DNA from: DASQFQ01 sp038238015
GTDB taxonomy: Bacteria; Actinomycetota; Thermoleophilia; Solirubrobacterales; Solirubrobacteraceae
Assembly: GCA_038238015.1 (NCBI GenBank)
Contig: JBBRYA010000002.1
Coordinates: forward strand, 1 to 64,000
Direction of reading: 5' to 3'
Length of the DNA stretch: 64,000 nucleotides
Positions 8,018-16,280 of this stretch are shown in pieces (the stretch's first letter is position 1; each line of letters starts with the position of its first letter). Under the pieces are notes generated by a model. That model searched no databases. It had not been told where the DNA came from and saw only the letters and a program-made list of their open reading frames with translations. Both the position numbers and the translations under genes were made by a program.

Positions 8018-8898
8018 GCCGGCCGCCGCGCGCGCCACACCGAGGCCAGCTGCGCGCGCTCGCGCCCGGCCTCGCGGCCGGCAGCGGCGCGCGCAAGCCC
8101 GCGCGTGGCGAAGGTCAGGGCCTGCGCGGCGTCGTCGAGCGCGCCGGCGCGGGGGCCGAGGTTGGCCTCGATCACCGCGCGTCGGCGGGCGGCGAGCAGG
8201 TCGTGGGGCTCGACGCGGTACGCGGCCCGCGTCGAGTGGCCGCCCAGGTGGCGGACCCGCGCGCCGGGGTCGAGCACCGTCGGCACGTCGGCGGCGCGGG
8301 CGCGCAGGCAGAGGTCCATGTCCTCGAAGAACAGGAACTGCGCGGGGTCGAACGGCCCGAGCCGGCGCAGCGTCGCCGTCCTCGCCACGACGCACGCTGC
8401 GATCGCCCACCCCACCGGCCGCGGGCGCTCGGAGCGGAACGGTTCGACGCGCTCGCGCAGCGCGCGCGGGAGCAGCGGCGGGTGCACGAGCGCGGGGAGC
8501 ATCGCCCCCAGCGTGCCCGGGAGCGGGTGCGCCGAGCGCTGGGTCGCGCCGTCGGCCTCCAGCAGGCGCGGGACCCACAGGCGCTCGGGCCCCTCGGCGG
8601 CCCGCGCCGCCAGGCGCGCGAGCGAATCGTCGAGGAGCTCGCAGTCGGGGTTGAGCAGGATCGTTGTGGCGTGCAGCGCGCGCTCGACGCCGGCGTTGTT
8701 GGCGGCGCCGAAGCCAGGGTTGGCGCCCAGCGCCGCGACCTCAGCGCCGCCCGCTCGGGCGATCGCCGCGCCGTCGTCCCGCGACGCGGCGTCGACCGCG
8801 ACGACCTGCGCCCCTGGCAGGTGGCGCCCGAGTGAGGCGAGCAGCCCCGGCAGCACCGCGGCGGAGTCGTGCAGGACGGTGACCACCGAGACGCTCAT
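8014..8898 (-). CDS. Glycosyltransferase family 2 (rhamnosyltransferase-like)
   Basis: A 294-residue GT-A fold glycosyltransferase. It opens with SVSVVTVLHDSAAVLPGLLASL, has the nucleotide-sugar binding region VAVDAASRDDG and ALGANPGFGAANNAGV, a DxD-like LLNPDCELL, and FFEDMDLCLRA, the signature of rhamnosyl- and related GT2 enzymes. The ATG overlaps the TGA of the preceding GT4 gene (ATGA) and the stop overlaps the GNAT start (GTGA). It probably adds one sugar of an envelope glycan on the cytosolic side. Donor and acceptor cannot be told. Confidence 0.85.
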   Translation of the reverse strand: MSVSVVTVLHDSAAVLPGLLASLGRHLPGAQVVAVDAASRDDGAAIARAGGAEVAALGANPGFGAANNAGVERALHATTILLNPDCELLDDSLARLAARAAEGPERLWVPRLLEADGATQRSAHPLPGTLGAMLPALVHPPLLPRALRERVEPFRSERPRPVGWAIAACVVARTATLRRLGPFDPAQFLFFEDMDLCLRARAADVPTVLDPGARVRHLGGHSTRAAYRVEPHDLLAARRRAVIEANLGPRAGALDDAAQALTFATRGLARAAAGREAGRERAQLASVWRARRPA

Positions 8899-9950
8899 GC
8901 CGCGGCGGCCTCGGCGAGCACGGCGCGGGTGCGGCGGGCTGTGGCCTCCCAGCTGAGCGGCGCGATCGCCTCGCGCCCGGCGGCCAGGAGGCGCGCGCGA
9001 AGCGCGGGATCGCCGGCGAGGGCCAGCAGCGCATCCGCGAGGCCGTCGACCTCGCCAGGAGGGACGTACAGCGCCCCGCCGCCGAGGATCTCCCGGAACA
9101 CGGGCAGGTCGCTGACGATCGCGGGCGTCCCCGCGGCGAGGCCCTCGACGGGCGGCAGCCCAAAGCCCTCCAGCCACGACGGGAGCACGACCGCCAGCGC
9201 GCCCGCGTACACCGAGCCGAGGTCGGAGACCCGGCCGAGCCGCCGCACGCCCGGGCCCGCGACGGCCACCCGACCCTCGCCCACGATCGCCAGCTCGGCC
9301 TCCAGCCCGCGGGCGCGCGCATGGCCGAAGGCCTCGACCAGCACGTCGGGCGCCTTGCGCGGCTCGAGCGCGCCGACGAATAGGAAGTACGGCGCGCCCC
9401 GCGGCGGCGGCCCCGCCGGGCCGAGGTCGCGCGCCGCCAGCGGCACCGCGCACACCCGCGCCGGATCGAGGCCCCACGCGCCGACGAGCTCTGACCGCAC
9501 GGCCTCGGCGTCGCAGAGCACGCGCTGGGCGCGGCGGGCCAGGCGCCGCGGCCGCGCCAAGCGGTGCCACACGCGCTCGTAGCGGGTGAAGTCCTGCGGG
9601 CGCAGCTCCCACGAGCGGTCGTGGACGGTGAGCGCGAACGGCGTGCCGGGCCGCAGCGCCAACGGCGCGGGCGCGGGCGCCCACACGACGTCGCAGTCGC
9701 CGCCGAGCAGCGCGTCCAGCCGCGGGCGCCCGCTCAGCGCCGCGGCCCCGTAGAGCACGCGACCGGGCAGCTGGTGGCGCACGGCGCGGGCCCCGCCCGG
9801 GAGCGGCGCGGCGGCGCCCCGGGGCAGCAGCACGCGCCACTCGTCGTCCGGGAACGCGGCGGCCAGATGCGCCAGCAGGGCGGCCGTATAGTGCGCGACG
9901 CCGCGCGCCGCGCCCCCGACCAGGCTGCGCCCGTCGACCCCGACCTTCAA
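8895..9950 (-). CDS. Glycosyltransferase family 4
   Basis: A 351-residue GT-B glycosyltransferase. The N-terminal acceptor domain begins KVGVDGRSLVGGAARGVAHYT; the C-terminal donor domain contains FLFVGALEPRKAPDVLVEAF and the ExxxxxxxE region LPSWLEGFGLPPVEGLAAG, typical of GT4 retaining enzymes. The start is a TTG (9948-9950) that shares a base with the ATG of the divergent GT4 gene, leaving no intergenic DNA; the conserved N-termini on both sides support this odd arrangement. It heads the leftward operon with GT2 and GNAT genes. Confidence 0.85.
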   Translation of the reverse strand: MKVGVDGRSLVGGAARGVAHYTAALLAHLAAAFPDDEWRVLLPRGAAAPLPGGARAVRHQLPGRVLYGAAALSGRPRLDALLGGDCDVVWAPAPAPLALRPGTPFALTVHDRSWELRPQDFTRYERVWHRLARPRRLARRAQRVLCDAEAVRSELVGAWGLDPARVCAVPLAARDLGPAGPPPRGAPYFLFVGALEPRKAPDVLVEAFGHARARGLEAELAIVGEGRVAVAGPGVRRLGRVSDLGSVYAGALAVVLPSWLEGFGLPPVEGLAAGTPAIVSDLPVFREILGGGALYVPPGEVDGLADALLALAGDPALRARLLAAGREAIAPLSWEATARRTRAVLAEAAAA

Positions 9951-10990
9951 TGCCCGGTCCGATCGCCATCGACGCCCGCGCCGCCGCTCGCCCTGAGCTC
10001 GGCGGGGTGGAGCGCTGGGCGCGAGAGCTGGTCACGCGTCTTCCCGCGCTGCGGCCGGGCGCCTACGCGGTGCTGCGCCCCCCGCCGCGGCTCGTGCACC
10101 GGGCCGGGCACGCCTGGGAGCAGGTCGTGCTGCCCGCCCGTGCGGCGCGACTGCGCGCCGTCGCGCTCCTGGGCCCTGCAAACCTCGCGCCGCTGGCCTT
10201 CCCGCGCAACGTGATCGTGCTCCACGACGCCGCCGCGCTGCGCCATCCGGAGTGGTACTCGGGCGCCTACGCCGCCTGGCAGCGTCGGCTCCTGCCGGCC
10301 CTCGCCCGTCGCGCGCAGCACGTCGTGACCGTATCCGAGTTCTCGCGCGGCGAGCTCGTCGAGCTGCTCGGCCTCGATCCCGGCCAGGTGAGCGTGGTCC
10401 CCGGCGGCGTCGACGGCGCCTTCACGCCGGCGGCGAACCCCGCGCCGGCGCGCCGCGCCCACGGGCTCGTGGCTCCCTACGTGCTGTGCGTGGCCTCGCA
10501 GACCTCGCGCAAGAACCTCGGTGCGCTCGTCCCCGCCGCCCGCGCCCTCGCCGCCGACGGCGTGCAGATCGTGGTGGCCGGGGGGCACCGGCCGCAGTTC
10601 GCCGCCGAGCAGGGCCTGGACGGCCTGCGCCTGCTCGGCCACGTCGACGACGCGCTGCTGCCCGGGCTCTACGCCGGCGCCGAGGCGTTCGTCCTGCCCT
10701 CGCTCTACGAGGGCTTCGGGCTCCCGGTGCTCGAGGCGATGGCCTGCGGGACGCCCGTGGTGGCCGCGGACTGCACCGCGCTCCCGGACACGGCGGGTGG
10801 CGCCGCCCTCCTCTGCGAACCCGAGCCCGAGGCGCTGCGTGCGGCGCTCACCGGCCTGCTCGGCGACGCGGCCGAGCGCGACCGACTCGCCGGGGCGGGG
10901 CGGGTGCGGGCCGCGGCGTTCTCGTGGGCGCGGACGGCGCGCGAGGTCGACGCGCTGCTCAGCGCTCGAGGCGCTTCGCGGCGCTCCTGA
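9950..10990 (+). CDS. Glycosyltransferase family 4
   Basis: A 346-residue GT-B enzyme. The N-terminus IAIDARAAARPELGGVERWA is the usual GT4 start, the donor domain carries VLCVASQTSRKNLGALV and LPSLYEGFGLPVLEAMACG, with the expected pair of glutamates. It is divergent from, and overlaps by one base, the TTG-started GT4 gene. The nearest -10-like element on this strand is TATAGT at 9887-9892, inside the neighbour's coding region. Its 3' end overlaps the converging glycoside-hydrolase-like gene by 32 bp. Donor sugar unknown. Confidence 0.85.
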   Translation: MPGPIAIDARAAARPELGGVERWARELVTRLPALRPGAYAVLRPPPRLVHRAGHAWEQVVLPARAARLRAVALLGPANLAPLAFPRNVIVLHDAAALRHPEWYSGAYAAWQRRLLPALARRAQHVVTVSEFSRGELVELLGLDPGQVSVVPGGVDGAFTPAANPAPARRAHGLVAPYVLCVASQTSRKNLGALVPAARALAADGVQIVVAGGHRPQFAAEQGLDGLRLLGHVDDALLPGLYAGAEAFVLPSLYEGFGLPVLEAMACGTPVVAADCTALPDTAGGAALLCEPEPEALRAALTGLLGDAAERDRLAGAGRVRAAAFSWARTAREVDALLSARGASRRS

Positions 10991-12029
10991 ACACCGCGAG
11001 CGACGGGGCGTCGAGAACGCGGTCGCCGCGCTTGCGCCGCAGCCCCGACCAGTCGAACGCGTTCTCCGAGCCCTCGGCCGAGATCCACGTGTACCAGATG
11101 ACCTTGCCGATCCCGAGCGTGCGCCGCTCGCGCGCCAGCAGCGACAGCGCGAGTTTAAGGCGGCTCGCCTGGCCCTTCTCGTCGGTCACGAAGCCCGGCG
11201 CGCCCGCGGTCTTGCCCTTCGAGGCCGGCCAGGAGAGCTCGGTCAGCCACACCGGCGTGCGGTTGTCGCGGTAGCGGCGCATCTCGCGGCGCGCGAACTG
11301 GATCAGGCGGATGACGTTGTGGGGGCGGCCGGTGTACGGGTGCAACGCGACCGCGTCGAAGCTGCCCTTGCCGCCCGCCTTGTAGACCGCGCGCAGCGCG
11401 ATCCAGCTCTCGTTGGGCAGCCCGGCGAGGATCGTCTTCGAGCCGGGGTCGGCGGCGCGCAGCGTCCGGCGCGACGCGCGCAGGAGCGCGACGTAGGGCT
11501 TGGCAAAGGGCTGCGAGGTCCAGTAGCGCGTGAGGTTCGGCTCGTTCCAGACCTGCCACTCGCGGATCGGGAGCTTGGGCAGCTCTGGGTGCTCGGCCCA
11601 CAGCGAGCCGCGCGGCCCGTAGCGGCCGACCAGCGCGGTCAGGAAGCGCGCGTAGTCCTGCGTGCCCTTGGGCGCCGAGGCGGGGCCGTCGGCCGGGCGC
11701 GCGGCGGCCCACGCGGGGGTGCGGTGGACGACCGGGAGGACCGGCAGGCGGCGGCGGGCCGTCGCGGTGACGATCGCGTCGATGTGGCTGAAGTCGATCG
11801 GGGCGGTCGCGGACGGCTGGGCCTCGCGCCAGTCGAAGGCCACGCGCACCGTCTCTGCGCCCGCGGAGCGGATCCCGTCCCATTCGCCGTCGAAGGCGCC
11901 GCCGGGCTGGGTCAGCGGCCCGTCGGCCTGGACGCCGAGCCAGCCGCGCGGCACGCTGCGCGCCTGCGCGGGCGCGGCGAGCAGCAGCCCCACCGCGAAG
12001 GTGAGGAGGAGGCGGGTGGCGAGCCTCAC
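10959..12029 (-). CDS. Secreted glycoside hydrolase-like protein (clan GH-A TIM barrel)
   Basis: A 356-residue protein with a signal peptide (residues 1-24, ending AQA) followed by a TIM-barrel domain. Two glutamates fit the clan GH-A catalytic pair: the acid/base in REWQVWNEPNLTRYW and the nucleophile in VWLTELSWPASKG. It would act on a polysaccharide outside the membrane. It is the last gene of a four-gene chain (FecR-like, CHASE2 cyclase, cyclic-nucleotide-binding protein, this gene); its GTG overlaps the upstream TGA as GTGA. The 3' end overlaps the converging GT4 by 32 bp. The exact GH family and substrate cannot be named from sequence alone. Confidence 0.8.
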   Translation of the reverse strand: MRLATRLLLTFAVGLLLAAPAQARSVPRGWLGVQADGPLTQPGGAFDGEWDGIRSAGAETVRVAFDWREAQPSATAPIDFSHIDAIVTATARRRLPVLPVVHRTPAWAAARPADGPASAPKGTQDYARFLTALVGRYGPRGSLWAEHPELPKLPIREWQVWNEPNLTRYWTSQPFAKPYVALLRASRRTLRAADPGSKTILAGLPNESWIALRAVYKAGGKGSFDAVALHPYTGRPHNVIRLIQFARREMRRYRDNRTPVWLTELSWPASKGKTAGAPGFVTDEKGQASRLKLALSLLARERRTLGIGKVIWYTWISAEGSENAFDWSGLRRKRGDRVLDAPSLAVFRSAAKRLER

Positions 12030-12505
12030 TCGCGCAGGCCCGCGATGACGTCGCTGGCCATCCGCAGCCGCAGCGCGAGCACGCGCGCAAGGTCGCGGAG
12101 CATGGCCTGGGCCAGTTCGGGCTGCTCGGCCGACAGCCGCTCGAAGCCGTCCGGGTCCAGGCGCACGACGTCGACGTCGGTGACGGCGTCGAGCGTCGCC
12201 GAGCGCGGGCGCCCGTCGAAGAACGCGAGCTCCCCGACCACGGCGGGCGCCTCGATCGTCTTGAACGCGGACTCCTCGCGCGGCAGACGCACGCCGAGCG
12301 TCCCCTCGGTGAGCAGGTAGAGCCCGCGGTCGTCCTCGCCGGCCTGCATGACGGCGAGGCCCGCCGGCACGCTCAGCACGTCGGCGTAGGAGAAGACCTT
12401 GGCCCAGTCCGACGCGGTCGCCTCAGGCATGAACTGGAGGTCGGCCGCGTCCTCGTGGGCTTCCTCGGCGACGATCTGGAATGCCCCGGAATGCGAGATG
12501 TTCAC
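12026..12505 (-). CDS. Cyclic-nucleotide-binding domain protein
   Basis: A 159-residue protein consisting of one CNB (Crp-like) domain without a DNA-binding domain. The phosphate-binding cassette is intact: VGELAFFDGRPRSATLDAVTD, with the conserved Gly-Glu and Arg-Ser. The domain is followed by a C-terminal helix (LARVLALRLRMASDV). The GTG start overlaps the stop of the adjacent CHASE2-cyclase gene as GTGA, which strongly suggests it is the receptor for the cyclic nucleotide made by that enzyme. What it signals to is unknown; lacking an HTH, it probably acts through protein contact. Confidence 0.85.
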   Translation of the reverse strand: MNISHSGAFQIVAEEAHEDAADLQFMPEATASDWAKVFSYADVLSVPAGLAVMQAGEDDRGLYLLTEGTLGVRLPREESAFKTIEAPAVVGELAFFDGRPRSATLDAVTDVDVVRLDPDGFERLSAEQPELAQAMLRDLARVLALRLRMASDVIAGLRE

Positions 12506-14250
12506 GAGGCGGGCTGGCGCTCGGCTGCGGTCACGTCCTCGCGAACGGTAGCGCTCGGCCGCAGAGCCCAGACCCTCATCCCTCCCTTCCGCCCCCGCAC
12601 CTCGAGCTCGTCGAGGCACTCGAGGTCCTCCGGCTCCTGCGCCAGCGCCGAGCGCGTGGCCTCGGCGACGAACAGCTGGTACGGCGTGCCCTTGGTCATC
12701 CCCTCCAGGCGCGCGGCGGTGTTGGTGGTATCGCCGATCGCGGTGTACTCCAGGCGCCGGGCCGAGCCCACGTTGCCCGACATCACGTCGCCGGTGTTCA
12801 GGCCGATGCCCATCTTGAAGCCGTCGCCGAGGCCCTGCTCGCGCATCCAGGCGTTGAAGCGCTCGAGGCGCTCGAGCATGTCCCGCGCGGCGCCCAGCGC
12901 TTCGTCGGCGTGGTCGCCGGCGGGCAGCGGGGCGCCGAACACGGCCATGATCCCGTCGCCCATGTAGGCGACCAGCGTCCCCTTGTGGTCGAGGATCGCG
13001 TCGCTCATCTCGGTCAAGTAGCGGTTGAGCACCTCGATCACCTGCGAGGGCTCGCGCGACTCGGCGAACGAGGTGAACCCGCGCAGGTCGCTGAACAGCA
13101 CCGTGGCGCACAGCAGCTCGCCGCCGAGGCGCACGTCCTCCTCGGAGTCGGCGCGGTCGAGCACCTGCGAGACGACCGAGTCCGGGACGAAGCGCGCGAA
13201 CAGGTCGCGTGTCTGCGCGCGCTCGAAAGTCGCGGTCAGCCAGTGCACGAGCAGCGCGCCGATGAAGCCGACCGCGAGCCCGACGAGCGGCACGATCAGC
13301 GGGAGGATCAGCCCGCCGCCGAACGCGAGCTGAACGGCGACGGCGTAGAGCACCCCGGCGACGGCCGCGATGCCCAGGGCGCGCCAGGGCCGGAGCGCCA
13401 GGCTCAGGAGCGGCGCGAGCAACGCCAGCACGAGCGCGATCACCAGCGCGACGAGCACGCCCGTCGCGCGCAACGGCGTGCCCCGCATCAGCGTGGCGAT
13501 GGCGTTGGCGTGGATCTCCGGGCCGGCCATCGCGCCCGCCGGCCAGGAGGTGGCGTGGCGGTCCTGCAGGCTCGGCGCGGTGGCCCCGATCACGACGAGC
13601 TTGTCGCGGAACGTGCCGGGGGCAAAGCGCCCGCGCACGGCGCTCGAGAACGAGACCGTGCGGATGTGGCCGGGCGGCCCGGAATAGTCGATCCACGCGC
13701 CGTCGCCGGCGAGCTTGCCTCGGTCGATGCGCCCGCCGGCGCGCTCCACGGTGGCCACGGAGAGCGTGGGCAGCCCGTCGACCGCGAAGGGGATCCGCCG
13801 CAGCTTGCCGGCGTTGTCCTCGGGCAGCAGCCCGTTGCCGACCGTCACGCGCCCGAAGCGCTGGCCCTCGATGCCGCCGAGCACCTTCGTCGTGCCCTTG
13901 GCGCCGACCTCGGTCGTGCTCAGCACCACGTTGCGGGCCTTGCGCAGGGCCAGGATCAGCGCGTTGTCGGCCGCCGCGTCGTTCGACTGCTCGGTGAACT
14001 GCACGTCGTAGGCGATCGCGCGCGGGTGGTCTGCGGAGACCTTGGTGAGGGCGCGGGCGAAGGTCCGGCGCGAGAACGGGAAGCGCTCGTTGAGCACGTC
14101 GAAGCTGACGTCGTCGATCCCGACCACCACGACGTCCTTGGGCGCGGGGCGCTCGCCGCGCACCGCGAAGCGCGTGCTGACGGTGCTCAGCTCGGCGCCC
14201 CGCAGCGCGTGGGTGAGCTCGAGCAGCACGGCGGTGCCCGCCGCGAGCAC
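12502..14250 (-). CDS. CHASE2-domain class III nucleotide cyclase
   Basis: A membrane sensor-cyclase: N-terminal CHASE2 extracellular domain (about residues 10-255, with VVVVGIDDVSFDVLNERFPFSR), three transmembrane helices (about 265-345) and a cytosolic class III cyclase domain with the metal-binding aspartates in LFSDLRGFTSFAE and YMGDGIMAVFG, and LEYTAIGDTTNTAARLEGM. The position three before the second GD, usually Lys in adenylate cyclases, is Ala, so cAMP versus cGMP cannot be assigned. The GTG at 14250 (582 aa) cuts through a hydrophobic helix; a CTG at 14307, overlapping the upstream TGA as CTGA, would add a basic segment and the complete first helix (601 aa) and may be the true start. 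It is coupled to a cyclic-nucleotide-binding protein downstream. Confidence 0.88.
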   Translation of the reverse strand: MLAAGTAVLLELTHALRGAELSTVSTRFAVRGERPAPKDVVVVGIDDVSFDVLNERFPFSRRTFARALTKVSADHPRAIAYDVQFTEQSNDAAADNALILALRKARNVVLSTTEVGAKGTTKVLGGIEGQRFGRVTVGNGLLPEDNAGKLRRIPFAVDGLPTLSVATVERAGGRIDRGKLAGDGAWIDYSGPPGHIRTVSFSSAVRGRFAPGTFRDKLVVIGATAPSLQDRHATSWPAGAMAGPEIHANAIATLMRGTPLRATGVLVALVIALVLALLAPLLSLALRPWRALGIAAVAGVLYAVAVQLAFGGGLILPLIVPLVGLAVGFIGALLVHWLTATFERAQTRDLFARFVPDSVVSQVLDRADSEEDVRLGGELLCATVLFSDLRGFTSFAESREPSQVIEVLNRYLTEMSDAILDHKGTLVAYMGDGIMAVFGAPLPAGDHADEALGAARDMLERLERFNAWMREQGLGDGFKMGIGLNTGDVMSGNVGSARRLEYTAIGDTTNTAARLEGMTKGTPYQLFVAEATRSALAQEPEDLECLDELEVRGRKGGMRVWALRPSATVREDVTAAERQPAS

Positions 14251-14303
14251 CGCGACGGCGACCAGCAGGATCCTTCTCAGGCGGCGGGTCGTCCCGCGGC
14301 GCT

Positions 14304-15029
14304 TCAGGCCGGTCCTCCGGGGGCGGCGACGTAGGAGTCGCCGCGGCCGACGCGCACGATGCGTGGCCTGCCCGGGGCAGCCTGGGGCGCGAGGCTCGGC
14401 GCCTGGCCCCCGCCCTCGCCTCCGGACACCGGCGCAGGGGTCTTGGCCGGCGCCTCGGGCACCGTGAAGTCCTCGACCTCGACTACGCCGCGTTCCACAC
14501 GCGTCAGCGTGCCGTCACAGCGGTCCTCCGTCAACCACCGGGTGCCCCGGACCGTCGCCGCCGAGTAGCGCCCGCGGGTCTGGAAGTGCCCGTGCCCGTC
14601 GCCCCAGAGCCGCCGGACAGGGTGTCCGTGGCCGCGCGAGGCGGCCTGCGCCTTGCCGCACGCCCGGCGGAAGGAGGAGCCGCTGAGGCGCAGCGTGGTC
14701 AGCTTCGCGGTCTGGTCGGCGACCTCGAACTGGCCGCGGAAGAACTCGGCTCGCGAGACGTGACCGGCCCGGTCGCGCGCGACGGACAGGCGGACGCGCC
14801 CGTCGGTGGCCTTGATCGTGCTGCCGACGGCGAGCACGCGAGCTCCCTTGAGCACGATGAACGGGCCGCGGCTCGCGGGCTGGACGAGTACGCGTCCGGA
14901 CACCGGCTCGACGACCACGGCGTGGCCGAGGACGGGCTGCAGCGCCACCGGCGGCGGCGACTGGGCGATCACGACCGCCGGGAGCGCCAGGGCGACGAGC
15001 GCGAGGAAGCCGAGGAGGGCGCGGGGCAC
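14304..15029 (-). CDS. FecR-domain protein, exported
   Basis: A 241-residue protein with a signal sequence or anchor (residues 1-22) and a FecR-type domain (about 34-175) that includes VSGRVLVQPASRGPFIVL and VGSTIKATDGRVRLSVARD, the pattern of a periplasmic or extracellular beta-sandwich. The C-terminal 60 residues are Pro/Gly/Ala-rich. FecR-like domains often accompany CHASE2 cyclases, as here. It is the first gene of the four-gene unit; its GTG start lies 6 nt downstream of TAGCGT on the minus strand. It probably acts outside the membrane as partner or ligand sensor of the cyclase. Confidence 0.8.
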   Translation of the reverse strand: MPRALLGFLALVALALPAVVIAQSPPPVALQPVLGHAVVVEPVSGRVLVQPASRGPFIVLKGARVLAVGSTIKATDGRVRLSVARDRAGHVSRAEFFRGQFEVADQTAKLTTLRLSGSSFRRACGKAQAASRGHGHPVRRLWGDGHGHFQTRGRYSAATVRGTRWLTEDRCDGTLTRVERGVVEVEDFTVPEAPAKTPAPVSGGEGGGQAPSLAPQAAPGRPRIVRVGRGDSYVAAPGGPA

Positions 15030-15035
15030 GTGCCG

Positions 15036-15041
15036 ACGCTA
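15036..15041 (-). promoter_or_regulatory. -10-like hexamer (TAGCGT), probable leaderless promoter of the FecR-cyclase operon
   Basis: On the minus strand TAGCGT lies 6 nt upstream of the GTG start of the FecR-like gene; no Shine-Dalgarno sequence is present. Confidence 0.4.
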
Positions 15042-15080
15042 ACCGAACGGTGCGGAGCCGAACGTGGCGTTCTTCACCCT

Positions 15081-15086
15081 TACACT
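15081..15086 (+). promoter_or_regulatory. -10-like hexamer (TACACT) of the GT4 gene
   Basis: TACACT lies 9 nt upstream of the GTG at 15096, without a Shine-Dalgarno sequence. The same hexamer occurs at nearly the same distance upstream of the GT2 gene at 34114. Confidence 0.45.
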
Positions 15087-15095
15087 CGCGACCGC

Positions 15096-16280
15096 GTGCC
15101 GCGCGTCGCCCTGATCCACGACTTCCTGCTCGACCTGCGCGGCGCCGAGCGCGTGTTCGCCGCCATCTGCGACGGCTGGCCCGACGCCGACGTGTTCAGC
15201 GCCGTCTACGACGAGGCGGGCACCGAGGGCCGCTTCGCCGACCGCAACGTCCAGACCTCGTTCCTTCAGCGCCTGCGCCCGACCGCGCGAACCTTCCGGC
15301 CGCTGCTGCCGCTGTACCCGCACGCGGTCGAGTCCTTCGACCTGCGCGGCTACGACACGGTGATCTCCTCCTCCAGCGCGTGGGCGCACGGCGTGCTGGT
15401 CGATCCCGGCGCGGTGCACGTCTGCTACTGCCACAACCCCTTCCGCTACGCCTGGAGCGAGCGCGAGGCCACCCTGGCCGCGCGCGGCGCCCTGACCCGG
15501 CCGGTACTGCGCGGGGTGCTCGCGCGCTGGCGCCAGTGGGACTGGATCGCGGCCCAGCGGGTGGATCGCTACGTCGCCAACTCCGAGGTGACCGCAAGGC
15601 GGATCTCGCGCTACCTCGGGCGCGAGTCGAGCGTGCTCTACCCGCCGGTGGAGGTGACGCGGTTCCGGCCCGGCCCCGTCGGCGAGCACTACGTCGTGCT
15701 CGGCGAGTTGATGGCCCACAAGCGCGTGCAGATCGCGGTCGAGGCGTTCAACCACCTGCGCCTCCCGCTGACGGTGATCGGCGACGGGCCGGAGCTGCGG
15801 CGCCTGCGCAGGCTCGCGGGGCCGACGGTGACCTTCGCCGGGCGCGTATCCGACGAGCGCGTCGCCGAGCTGCTCGCCTCGGCCCGCGCGATGGTCGTGA
15901 CTGCCACGGAGGAGTTCGGGATCGCCGCCGTCGAGTCGCTCGCCGCGGGGCGCCCGGTGATCGCCCTGGCCGAGGGCGGGGTGCTGGAGAGCGTCACCGC
16001 GGGCGTGACGGGCACCTTCTTCGAGCCCAACTCCTCCGAGGCGCTGGCCGAGGCCGTCGCCGGCTTCGACGCACTGGCGATCGATCCTGCCGCCTGCATG
16101 GCCGCCGCCGAGGCGTTCAGCGTCCCGCGCTTCCAGCGCCGGCTGGCTCAGATCGTGGCGGAGGCGATGGCCGACGATCGCCCGCCGCGCCCGGGCGAGC
16201 GGCCGGTGCTCGCCTCCGGCCTGCTTCAGGGCCGGCGCTCGAGCAGGACGAACGAGCCCTCCCGCCCGGCCCGCCGGTAG
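15096..16280 (+). CDS. Glycosyltransferase family 4 (mannosyltransferase-like)
   Basis: A 394-residue GT-B enzyme. It begins RVALIHDFLLDLRGAERVF, has CYCHNPFRYAW in the acceptor domain (a block seen in WbaZ-like mannosyltransferases), VVLGELMAHKRVQIAVEAF at the start of the donor domain and the EEFGIAAVESLAAG glutamate motif. It likely adds mannose or a related sugar in envelope glycan synthesis. The start is set by the conserved N-terminus and by TACACT 9 nt upstream; the open frame extends further upstream but overlaps the divergent FecR gene. Its 3' end overlaps the converging membrane protein gene by 55 bp. Confidence 0.85.
   Translation: MPRVALIHDFLLDLRGAERVFAAICDGWPDADVFSAVYDEAGTEGRFADRNVQTSFLQRLRPTARTFRPLLPLYPHAVESFDLRGYDTVISSSSAWAHGVLVDPGAVHVCYCHNPFRYAWSEREATLAARGALTRPVLRGVLARWRQWDWIAAQRVDRYVANSEVTARRISRYLGRESSVLYPPVEVTRFRPGPVGEHYVVLGELMAHKRVQIAVEAFNHLRLPLTVIGDGPELRRLRRLAGPTVTFAGRVSDERVAELLASARAMVVTATEEFGIAAVESLAAGRPVIALAEGGVLESVTAGVTGTFFEPNSSEALAEAVAGFDALAIDPAACMAAAEAFSVPRFQRRLAQIVAEAMADDRPPRPGERPVLASGLLQGRRSSRTNEPSRPARR

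Noticed and set aside
12026..12505. The cyclic-nucleotide-binding protein as a Crp-type transcription factor
   Set aside because: It ends after the CNB domain and its C-terminal helix; there is no HTH, and the following frame is a separate secreted protein.
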